Below are positions 58,101-64,000 of a stretch of 64,000 bases of DNA, one piece after another. A model generated the notes under the pieces. It saw nothing but the letters and a program-made list of their open reading frames with translations. It did not search any database and was not told the origin of the DNA. This stretch comes from Lepidostoma basale (lineage: Eukaryota; Arthropoda; Insecta; Trichoptera; Lepidostomatidae), in the NCBI GenBank assembly GCA_022606425.2, contig JAHDVF020000467.1:62001-126000 (forward strand), read 5' to 3'. Each line of letters starts with the position of its first letter. Position 1 is the first letter of the stretch. The translations under genes were made by a program, and so were the position numbers.

Positions 58101-60215
58101 TATGGATAATATTGTGTAAAATCTAGGGATTAAAGGGGGAAGACCTAGAAATATTTTTTTATATTTTATATAGGAAAAAATAAATTATTTGAAAAATACG
58201 TGTCTTTTTTTTCATCATTTACACATCATATATTTTTTTTACAAATTTAAAAAAAATCATGCAGTAAGGGGTTAAATTGATTATTTTTATAAAAATTAAA
58301 TTGTTACAATATTTTAGTAAACATAATATATTTTTTTATTGTTAACCTCAATCGGCACTATATTTCATTTTATTTAAGAGTCTTAGAGAATGTTTAAAAT
58401 CCAAATAAAAAACAATTGATTGTTTGATTTGCAAATTTATTAGCATGATTGATTCACCCTTTGTCCTCTGAAGCGCATGAGCCCGTATTCATTATTTAAA
58501 TTATCACTTCCTACGGACGAAATGTTAATCACAGTACCTACCCAATACTATTAAACAGTTGATTCTCCTGAGAATAAAATACGGCAATAATTACATGTCA
58601 AATATAATGCAACAACCCGATTCCACAAACAACGCACAAAATGGCCGTCATTATATACTAAAGTAGATGAATTTAGAAAACAAGAATAACAATTTTATAT
58701 CAGTTGAAAGGCTTGGCTGTTTGTATACTAAAAAGTTATGAAATACTACAGTACGGCTAGGCGTGTAAATTAAATTTTTTATACTTTAAGAAATATCAAG
58801 TTTTAATATTATGAGATTGCACTACAGATCCAAGAGTGCATTTCGATTTATATTTTATAGTCTAGTAGTATATTATTGATTGGCTATACATAGCAGTATG
58901 AACAAAGCAAATTTATCTCCTTATACCGATAAATATAATTAATCTCAAAGGCTTTTTACTACACAATAATTTAAATAAACTTAAAAATTTAAGTTTGAAG
59001 TGTTTTTGGGTAACACCGTGTGATAACTCCTTCTCGACCGACGTTTCGGAGATCGTTGCAGTCTTCATCTTCAGGGTAATGAATGTGATATGTGTTGTGT
59101 CTGCTAAGGTACTTCACCGTTGTACCATGTCGCCGGCAGTGTGTACGTGTGAGACAGAGAGTCCGTGCTAGGTTCCCCAAAATAGCTTGGCACAGGGGGC
59201 ATTCCCGAGCGGTATGTCGCGTGACACACCACCCGGGAATGGGCCCCTTGTGCTTAGCTAATTCGGGGAATAACACACTGCCGGCGACATACCGCTCGGG
59301 AATGCCCCCTGTGCCAAGCTATTTCGGGGAACCTAACACGGACTCTCTGTCTCACACGTACACACTGCCGACGACATGGTACAACGGTGAAGTACCTTAG
59401 CAGACACAACACGTATCACATTCATTACCCTGAAGATGGAGACTGCAACGATCTCCGAAACGTCGGTCGAGAAGGAGTTATCACACGGTGTTACCCAAAA
59501 ACACATCAAACATATTGCTGCCAACCGTGAAAATCTACGCAATTATTTAAAAATTTAAACATGTAATAAAAAAATAAAATAAAACTTTAATTAATGTAGC
59601 TCAAGAATTATAATCTCAAAATATAAATAAATAAGTAAGAAGAGGCTATAATAGTGTTATGGAAAAATACTTGAAATTTGATAATATTGGCGAATGCTAT
59701 TTTCAAATTAAGAACAATTTAGAAAATGGCAGAATATTATTAACTTACACTGTTTAAGTACCTAAGGATGTGGTAGAGATTTATAGAATTCTACCTATAT
59801 AAAAAAACTAATTTCAGTTTCAATATGTGAAGAAAAAAAAGGATAGTATAAAAGCTAATAAATAATATATAGGTTTATACATGACTAAAATCTAATGTTC
59901 CTATTTTATGACTTTTTATCAAAAGTAAACATTTGGTGAAAGAAAAATTACCGTTATAAATTAGGACAAAGAGATGTTTCTCTTGTTATATGTGTATGTA
60001 TATCTATCATCTTATCATCTTGCTCTAAAATTGACGCGGTCAGAGGACAAAGGTTTCCGTCTCGGTATCGCAAAAATCATGTATCTAATGCAAAAATAAT
60101 GCTTACCGCCAAATGCCAAGTGAATTTGTTCCGGCTGGTAGAAAATCAAAGCAGCACTAGAAGCACTAGCAGCTCTAACGATAAAAATAAACGTCCAAAG
60201 CCGTAAAAAAGCCAT
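43147..60215 (-). CDS. ACP7: Purple acid phosphatase (acid phosphatase type 7 family), copy 2
   Basis: Exons in transcript order: 60215-60107, 57733-57539, 56238-56117, 54267-54083, 52787-52587, 6A 51243-51119 or 6B 51035-50911, 45982-45847, 45548-45487, 44226-44135, 43260-43147. Exon lengths equal copy 1 except exon 1 (109 versus 97), giving 446 aa. The start [16 protein letters not shown] is a signal-peptide-like segment, with an added Ala/Ser-rich stretch before [11 protein letters not shown]. Metal-site blocks [24 protein letters not shown] and WAHEHSYER are all present, as are YNFSNYR and [12 protein letters not shown]. Expected to be a secreted or lysosomal dinuclear-metal phosphatase. 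It keeps family-typical residues (EPF, PEWSAFH) where copy 1 has changed. It lies head to head with THADA, about 490 bp apart, which suggests a shared promoter. The ORF is intact. Confidence 0.95.
43355..43400. other. Perfect 20-bp hairpin, 6-base loop
   Basis: TTTTTAATATTATATCCACA is followed by CCGTCA and then its exact inverse. It lies just outside ACP7 copy 2 exon 10, at the edge of a LINE fragment. Confidence 0.85.
43405..44070 (-). mobile_element. LINE family A fragments with a SINE-1 between them
   Basis: 43410-43600 (KISRGRLRKPWHDQIQLLKG, GHVRSRKTRQAYVEQ) and 43560-43720 are family A pieces. SINE-1 lies at 43728-43910, on minus with an inverted (TTAG)-type tail at its left. 43915-44065 is another family A piece. 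All fall in the last intron of ACP7 copy 2. Confidence 0.75.
44270..45110. other. Intron 8 sequence, nothing recognised
   Basis: Contains a slightly GC-richer patch at 44640-44760 with an 86-codon plus-strand frame. The frame has no family features and no match in unit 1, so I do not call it. Confidence 0.35.
45120..45310 (-). mobile_element. SINE-3 copy in unit 2
   Basis: Same tRNA-like head as 17510-17700 (GGTGGTCTAGGGGATAGAAT, GACTTGGGTTCAAGGTAGG) at the equivalent place, so it was present before duplication. Confidence 0.7.
45600..45725 (+). mobile_element. LINE 3' end with (GATGAT)n tail
   Basis: Reads MARDRKLWKSGKEAYVQH then stop, followed by 'tgactgatgatgatgatgatg'. Unit 1 lacks it. 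Confidence 0.7.
47225..47670 (+). mobile_element. LINE family A end split by a jockey-like 3' end
   Basis: 47225-47300 and 47485-47670 are two parts of one family A end (corresponding to 23380-23640). Between them 47305-47480 is an inserted jockey-like 3' end finishing in (TGAT)n (TGATTTGATTGATTGATTGA). The insertion is absent in unit 1 and splits 'ggaagactga|...|agcacaatcaaatattg'. Confidence 0.7.
48016..48265. mobile_element. MITE (family M2), copy 1
   Basis: Ends TATCGCACGCTTAATAG and CTATTAAGCGTGCGATA are perfect 17-base inverted repeats. The interior has three short 'gttaacgctatcca' repeats. Unit 1 (24110-24150) has no insert here. Confidence 0.85.
48510..48960 (-). mobile_element. LINE family A fragment
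   Basis: Reads [20 protein letters not shown] and AWHDQIYQRLKRAATFEV, and further upstream KKDESKINAVKVEDCIIRKI with rearranged order. A degenerate copy corresponding to the place of the 24289-24873 copy in unit 1, but a different sequence. Confidence 0.7.
49222..49482. mobile_element. MITE (family M2), copy 2, opposite orientation
   Basis: Its right end ACTATTAAGCGTGCGATA is the M2 terminus and its left end AACGCACACTTTATAGAAC is a decayed one. The interior is the reverse complement of 48016-48265 (AAGCAAGTTTTGCTCAATCT, CTCAATTATGATCTAAACC). Confidence 0.8.
50260..50410 (-). mobile_element. SINE-1 copy
   Basis: Begins AAACATCACGCCATCTCGCC and ends within CGCAACCCATCACACCGCGG. Truncated at the head end, with an additional inverted piece. 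Confidence 0.7.
50911..51035 (-). CDS. ACP7: ACP7 copy 2, alternative exon 6B
   Basis: Identical in sequence by eye to 26733-26857 of copy 1, with the same acceptor and donor and 125 bases. It encodes [16 protein letters not shown] and ends IHWFG. Confidence 0.9.
51119..51243 (-). CDS. ACP7: ACP7 copy 2, alternative exon 6A
   Basis: Identical in sequence by eye to 26941-27065 of copy 1. It encodes [16 protein letters not shown] and ends SHSFG, and is separated from exon 6B by the same 83-base intron (51036-51118). Confidence 0.92.
51366..51621. mobile_element. MITE (family M3), private to unit 2
   Basis: Ends CTTCGGTAAGACAAGGGCAT and GCCCTTGTCTTACCGAAAG are inverted repeats of about 25 bases. 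Unit 1 has an uninterrupted sequence here (27180-27195). Flanks AAAATAT / ACAATAT suggest a target duplication of about 5-8 bases. Superfamily not determined. Confidence 0.8.
51676..51808 (-). mobile_element. SINE-1 copy
   Basis: Starts AACTAACTAACTAACCATCA and ends GACGCGGTGTGATGGG, closely matching 29970-30100. Private to unit 2. Confidence 0.8.
52860..53450. other. Intron 4 sequence of uncertain origin
   Basis: A 103-codon plus-strand frame (52972-53283) is open but shows no motif. A short 'tgctatgctatgggg' repeat lies at 53425-53465. Absent from unit 1. Possibly part of an unrecognised element together with the LINE at 53456. Confidence 0.35.
53456..54070 (-). mobile_element. Jockey-like LINE polymerase C-terminal pieces
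   Basis: 53456-53690 reads VWFPYQQKYVEVLEQIQKKI-like residues, LRYLYMRMNGVYPRFMHHND and LLINTEYRSLESRRKGTF. 53830-54070 reads VMAVGRAFRTLNLIELYIEI. The latter is shared with unit 1 (31800-31990); the former is private. Confidence 0.75.
54522..55478 (-). mobile_element. Mariner, 957 bp, perfect ends, catalytic core deleted
   Basis: Ends TTAGGTGTATAACTTTGCTT (left) and its inverse (right) match over about 25 bases and are flanked by TA. Unit 1 keeps an empty TA site at 32403-32404. The frame runs from 55305 (SAYEPNSRHLREVLILCFNM) through the paired helix-turn-helix domain and the first catalytic block (VTGDEKWVHYDN) to LLKPTETITGDRYR. A deletion then fuses it out of frame to the C-terminal end (ERWEKVVASDGQYF in another frame). 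The LHDN and YSPDLAP blocks are gone. Well preserved otherwise, so likely young. Confidence 0.95.
56480..56710 (-). mobile_element. Jockey-like LINE C-terminus, shared by both units
   Basis: Twin of 33235-33480. It reads [23 protein letters not shown] residues at the end. Confidence 0.55.
57120..57270 (-). mobile_element. LINE family A extreme 3' end
   Basis: Inverted tail CTAGCTAACTAACTAATTAACC, then the reverse complement of the last polymerase codons, cut off near 57270. M1 arm sequence follows at 57360-57415. Confidence 0.65.
58995..59543. mobile_element. Long foldback element in ACP7 copy 2 intron 1
   Basis: Arms 59001-59220 and 59284-59503 are inverted copies of 220 bases with about five mismatches. 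They surround a 63-base loop that holds a decayed piece of the inner arm. A unique tail (GCTGCCAACCGTGAAAATCT) follows to about 59543, as in the short relative at 38924-39095. Unit 1 lacks it. Fragmentary frames such as NVGREGVITRCYPKT occur in the arms but repeat on both strands, so I do not take them as coding. Confidence 0.9.
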
Positions 60216-60703
60216 ATTAATTATTCAATAAAACCTCATCGAGAGCTGGTCAAATGAATACTGAAAAAAGCGAATAACTGAATGTTGTTATAAAACATTC
60301 AATCTTGTAAAAAGTCGGCGTCACACCAATTCTAGATTTTTTTCACTAGGCTTCCAAAAAAAAAACAGCAGAACGCGACCTTCTCCTTTGTCAATCAACT
60401 GACATCTGTCAGAACGTACATGAATAATCTCAAATTCAAATAATCTCTACTTCCCTTACGTATAAAATTAAGATAGATTTTTCATGACCATAGAATAATA
60501 CCGAAAATTTGTTCTGACCACAGAAATTCAAATAAACACATGGCACAAACTTGACACTTATCTGACAGTAGTAGACGTTTAAAACACTAAAGTTTACAAA
60601 TATATAAAACAAAATAGATTTTTTTGTTTAGTTAATCTAATAATAGCAAATGTATATTTGACATTAAGAAGTTAATTGAAATATTCGTAATTATCGTTCC
60701 AAA
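60216..60703. promoter_or_regulatory. Shared divergent promoter region of ACP7 copy 2 and THADA
   Basis: The two start codons are 488 bases apart on opposite strands. The interval is partly conserved at 38437-39153 in unit 1 (for example ACTGACATCTGTCAGAA and the block just before the THADA ATG, ATTATCGTTCCAAAATGAAC). No TATA box is obvious. Bidirectional function is inferred from spacing only. Confidence 0.5.
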
Positions 60704-62625
60704 ATGAACGAAGTTTCACCAAAAGTATCAGGCAATAGATTTAAAGACCTTAAAAATAATGATTCTAAAGTACCCCTATTCGTTTTAAGGAGTTCCCAAA
60801 AACTACGTTTCGGTAGCACATTTATTTCTATGTATTTTCATTATTTTAGTTCACACAAAGTAAACATGTTTTCTTAACCTCACTTGATTCCTTCTAGATA
60901 CACAAATAGAGAATTTCAGTAATTTCGCAGAAGCGACAAGCGCCAACCAGCAACTAGAGTTTATACGGAATGTCGCCAAAATCCTTAACTCTGCAGATTT
61001 TGATAATCCGAATTTTTACAAATTAATTCAACTTGTAATTGTCGTATTTATTGAGGCTCCATTAAAACACCCGTTGAAAAATACAAGCGCAAGGTGATTT
61101 GAACATTTAATTATTAAATCAGGTATATTGATGAATGAGGAACAAAACAATTTACATATAAGAAGTGAATGCGATGAGAATGATGGTGTTATGAACAAAA
61201 TAGTGCAAGGATCATTAAGGTGGTTTGGACACATGGAAAGAGCCACGAATGAAGAAATAATGGTCAAAAAATTATGTGTTAACGATGTATATGGAACTAG
61301 AAATAGAGGAAAACCGAGGAAAATGTGGCACAATCAAATATTGAATGTCGGCCGTGTGAGGAGTCAGATAAATCAACGCGCATGCGTGACACGATGTATG
61401 AATGTTGAGGAAGCGAGAGAAATGTGTCAGTAAAGAAAAGTGTGGCAGTCCATTCTTTCTGCCTGCCCCTTCGGTGAGACGACGTGATGGTTAGTTAGTT
61501 AAGAACAAAACAAATGATGTGCTCAAAGTCATCACTGCAAATAAAAATATATCCACTGAATCAAAGAGGAGTTCTAGTACCAATCCTTATAAAAGTGATC
61601 CTTGGATCTGGCAGAAAAATGATGAACATAGGATAAATGCCGTAGAAATGAGATCACTGAAAAGAATGTGCAGAAAATGATGTAAGATAGAATACCAAAT
61701 GAATAAATAAGAAAGGAATGTAAAGCAGATGGTTGCGTCCTAGCTAAAATTTAAAAATGCTTGTTATAATAATGTGTCAAAAATTGTATACAAGCAGTGT
61801 GCATGGAAAAGAACCCGAGGACAATCAAGGAGAGCATGGCATGACCAAATTATTCAATTACTAAAAGGTGGCCACATTCGAAGTTTAAAATCGTTTGGCG
61901 TGTGTGTCATGAATGTAGAGGAGGCTCAAGGAGTATGTCAGGATAGAGGATCCTCTCTGTCTATCCCTCCGGAGAAACGGTGTGAAAGTTGGTTGAATGA
62001 CGACATTCGTAACCGAGCGGCAACAACACTATTGCCACACTAAAGGCCCCGGGTTTGATTCCCGGTGATAACTGTGTGATTTTCACACTGTCTTTGGTCT
62101 GGTGTAGAATTCACATGACATTAAAATGGCGATAGATTAGCTATCTATTGTATGTCTTGAGAATCAATATAAAAGCTATACCCTTTACATTGATTTGGCT
62201 CGTGCTGCAATGATGTAAAGAGCAATTTAACAAAATAATAAAAACCAATCTCTAGAGGGATAAAAAATTTGTAATGGACCACTGTTCCTGCACATTTATG
62301 TTGATTATTTTGCTTCTTATTTTTTATTTATAATACACAAAAACCAAGAGTTTAACTCTATTTTATATTATTATTTATTTTATAGGATCTTGTCAAAGGG
62401 AAATAAGTTTCAAAAATGCATTTCGACCACAATATCGGAGGAAATATTAAATAGGCTTCATTTATTGAAAGAGTATAATGATTTTGGCGCTGTTAATGAT
62501 TTATGCATTTCAATAAATAGCTGTTTTGAAAACTTTCCGCCTGGAATTGAAAGTGTACAACTTGCCCAGCAAAATGTTTTACTATTTTTGGATAAGGCTC
62601 TTACAGTTTATATAACAAAATTAAG
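60704..62625 (+). CDS. THADA: THADA homologue, first three coding exons (continues beyond window)
   Basis: Exons 60704-60812, 60898-61093 and 62386-62625 join in frame (phases 1, 2, 2) with donors GTAGCA, GTGATT and GTAAAT and acceptors 'ttctag' and 'tttatag'. The protein so far is about 181 residues, hydrophilic then helical. I place it by resemblance to the N-terminus of vertebrate THADA as I recall it. The matching pieces, in the same order and spacing, are FIRNVAKILNSAD, LKHPLKNTSAR and NSCFENFPPGIESV followed by NVLLFLDKAL. THADA (Trm732 in yeast) is a large HEAT-repeat protein that helps FTSJ1/Trm7 methylate tRNA position 32; fly THADA is linked to energy metabolism. No alignment was run, so the name is provisional. 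The rest of the gene lies right of the window. Confidence 0.6.
61125..61990 (+). mobile_element. Two LINE family A 3' fragments in THADA intron 2
   Basis: 61130-61500 reads [34 protein letters not shown] and [16 protein letters not shown], then the (GTTA) tail. 61505-61990 reads another copy: SKIVYKQCAWKRTRGQSRRA, WHDQIIQLLKGGHIRSL and VMNVEEAQGVCQDR. Both are 5'-truncated and broken. Confidence 0.85.
62000..62220 (+). mobile_element. tRNA-derived SINE (SINE-2) in THADA intron 2
   Basis: Head: CGTAACCGAGCGGCAACAAC (box A-like), then CCGGGTTTGATTCCCGGTG (box B). Body: TTCACACTGTCTTTGGTCTG. Tail: TTTACATTGATTTGGCTCGT then TGCAATGATGTAA. Same family as 30245-30432. Confidence 0.8.
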
Positions 62626-62687
62626 GTAAATGTTATTTACATTAAAATTTACTACTACTGATCGGAAATAATATTGTATAAAACTTT

Positions 62688-62868
62688 TTGAATTACTTTT
62701 TGAATCACAACACTTTATTACACTTTTCACAGACATGTTTCACCCATGGGCAATCCTTCAGTCTGTTTATAGTTTTTTTTTTTTGTTGTGAAAAGTGTAA
62801 TAAAATGTCTGTGAAAAGTGTAAAAAAGTGTTGTGATACAAAGTTATCAAAAAGTAATTCAAATATGA
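62688..62868. repeat. Inverted repeat in THADA intron 3
   Basis: Left arm TTGAATTACTTTTTGA / ATCACAACACTTT and right arm (to 62864) pair over about 47 bases with one internal gap. The loop is T-rich. A plus-strand frame here is part of the hairpin and is not coding. Confidence 0.7.
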
Positions 62869-63034
62869 ATCCGCAACACAAAGTAATGGCGAATATAGAA
62901 GAAAAACGTATAAAACTGTTTAAAATTTATGTTTTTATAATTGTGTAGCATTTGAGCATTTTTAATTAATTATCTAGGTTCGTACATTTATAGTTTTGGA
63001 CTTTATAGAAACCATATATTGAACTTTACATTAT

Positions 63035-63425
63035 TTTGGTATTTAACATTTTACAAATTAAGAGTTGTCCAAAGAGCTATGGAAATAGAAATGTTGGGGA
63101 TCAGTAGAGCGGACAGGGTGAGAAACACCACTATTGTAGCCAGAATAAGGGTGTTCGATATCATCAGAAGAGTGGCGGTGCTAAAATGGCGCTGGGTGGG
63201 TTATTTCACTCGCAGCTCTGACGATAGATGGGCAAAATGCCTCCTTTGCTAGCATCCTAGGACTGCATACCGAAACCCAGGATGACCCCAACTTCAATAG
63301 AGGGACTACACTAGAGAGATTGCTGGTATAACATGGATGCGTACTACCCAGGATTGACAGACATGGAAGCAGATGGAGGAGGGCTGCATCCAGGAGTGGA
63401 CGGCTGTGAGATGATGATAATTATG
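63035..63425 (+). mobile_element. LINE family C polymerase end
   Basis: Reads VQRAMEIEMLGISRADRVRN, RRVAVLKWRWVGYFTRSSDD then, after a stop, 'agagattgctggtataacatgg', the ITWMxxAQDR coding region, and the end 'tggacggctgtgagatgatgat'. Same lineage as 28868-29143. Confidence 0.8.
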
Positions 63426-63799
63426 ATGAACTCTTTGAGCAATTATATAAAAAGTTAAATAAAGTCTACTGAGCTGACACAATCAGGTTACTTTACCGAC
63501 TAGTTATTTTACTAGATAGTAGCAATGTATTTCACATTAAAAAAACGGTAACTTGTAAGATATTGTTAACATAGATAGAGAGGGGAAATGACGATTGAAA
63601 TTATATTTCCCAACTGAAATAATTTGAAATATTGGTGTTTTTTTTATCTGCTCGTAAAATCATATTGTCTCAATGGGACACAAAGTTTTAAATAATTTAT
63701 TTATAGTACGTACCTGTACCCATTTTCTTATTGCTCATTTATTGATTTAATATAATATGTTTTTTTTTTATTCGAATAACTTTTTGAAAACATTGTATT

Positions 63800-64000
63800 T
63801 ACACAACACTTTTTTTGCACATTTCACAAACATGTTTGGGGACATAAACTTCCTTCTTAAGTGTACGAATTAATGAATTTTAACAGTCAAATTAAAGAAG
63901 GAACTTATATACTCTTTCATCTGGCTGTTAAAATTCATTAATTCGTACACTGAAGAAGGGAAGTCTGTGTCCCGAAAAATGTTTGTGAAAGATGCAAAAA
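63800..64000. repeat. Inverted repeat at the right edge
   Basis: Arms 63817-63886 and about 63926-63993 pair (TTTCACAAACATGTTTGGGG with its inverse, and a near-perfect inner TTAATGAATTTTAACAG / CTGTTAAAATTCATTAA). Probably a hairpin-type MITE; the far end may lie outside the window. Confidence 0.65.

Larger units (their letters stand above)
41190..60748. repeat. Tandem segmental duplication, unit 2
   Basis: Collinear with 13420-39195. It carries ACP7 copy 2 and continues into the intact THADA first exon, so its right end keeps the ancestral arrangement. Private insertions here include two mariners, the MITEs at 48016, 49222 and 51366, SINE-1 copies and the large foldback at 58995. Confidence 0.85.

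Noticed and set aside
58989..59542. Frames in the long foldback (both strands) as genes
   Set aside because: They are mirror readings of the two arms and overlap completely on opposite strands.
62010..62080. Functional tRNA gene
   Set aside because: Same reasoning: the T-arm is good, but the rest does not fold and the tail matches other SINE-2 copies.
62688..62948. An 86-codon plus-strand frame as a THADA exon or small gene
   Set aside because: It is read through the two arms of an inverted repeat and has no matching splice phase to exon 3.

Overview
The window looks like AT-rich animal DNA, most likely from a moth or butterfly. It has long AT-rich introns, insect-type multi-exon genes and many decayed non-LTR retrotransposons, mariner elements, SINEs and MITEs. 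Several LINE relics end in the 'aggaggcctatgtccagcagtg'-type 3' end that I associate with Lepidoptera. The order call is inference. Most short open frames here are pieces of reverse transcriptase.

Three gene families can be read by joining exons. (1) At the left edge on +, the last three exons of the cell-death/checkpoint regulator Aven (742-3632), with the 5' part outside the window. (2) Two complete tandem copies of a purple acid phosphatase (acid phosphatase type 7, ACP7/PAP) on -. Copy 1 spans 15918-38436 (442 aa) and copy 2 spans 43147-60215 (446 aa). Each has ten coding positions with the same exon lengths and phases, apart from 12 bp in exon 1. (3) At the right edge on +, the first three exons of a THADA homologue (60704-62625), continuing past the window. 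It is divergent from ACP7 copy 2 across a gap of about 490 bp.

The two ACP7 copies lie in a tandem segmental duplication, about 13.42-39.19 kb versus 41.19-60.75 kb. Its right breakpoint falls inside THADA exon 1, leaving a broken first exon beside copy 1 (39154-39195). The ancestral order was therefore Aven > < ACP7 THADA >. After duplication each copy gained private insertions (mariners, MITEs, SINEs, foldback elements). The other copy often preserves the empty site, so the insertions can be ordered in time.

The most interesting signal is in the ACP7 genes. The exon that carries the metal-binding GHRPMY motif is present twice in tandem in each copy (6A and 6B). Each version is exactly 125 bp, both have the same phases, and an 83-bp intron separates them. 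Because 125 is not a multiple of 3, a transcript with both or neither would be frameshifted, which is the signature of mutually exclusive exons. The block holding both exons is almost identical between the two gene copies (one difference in roughly 480 bp), while the flanking introns are clearly diverged. This points to recent gene conversion.

Other notable structures are a 770-bp intronic minisatellite with identical 220-bp higher-order units, a 220-bp-arm near-perfect inverted repeat inside intron 1 of ACP7 copy 2, a piggyBac-type deletion derivative, and a SINE family whose 3' end is copied from the resident LINE.
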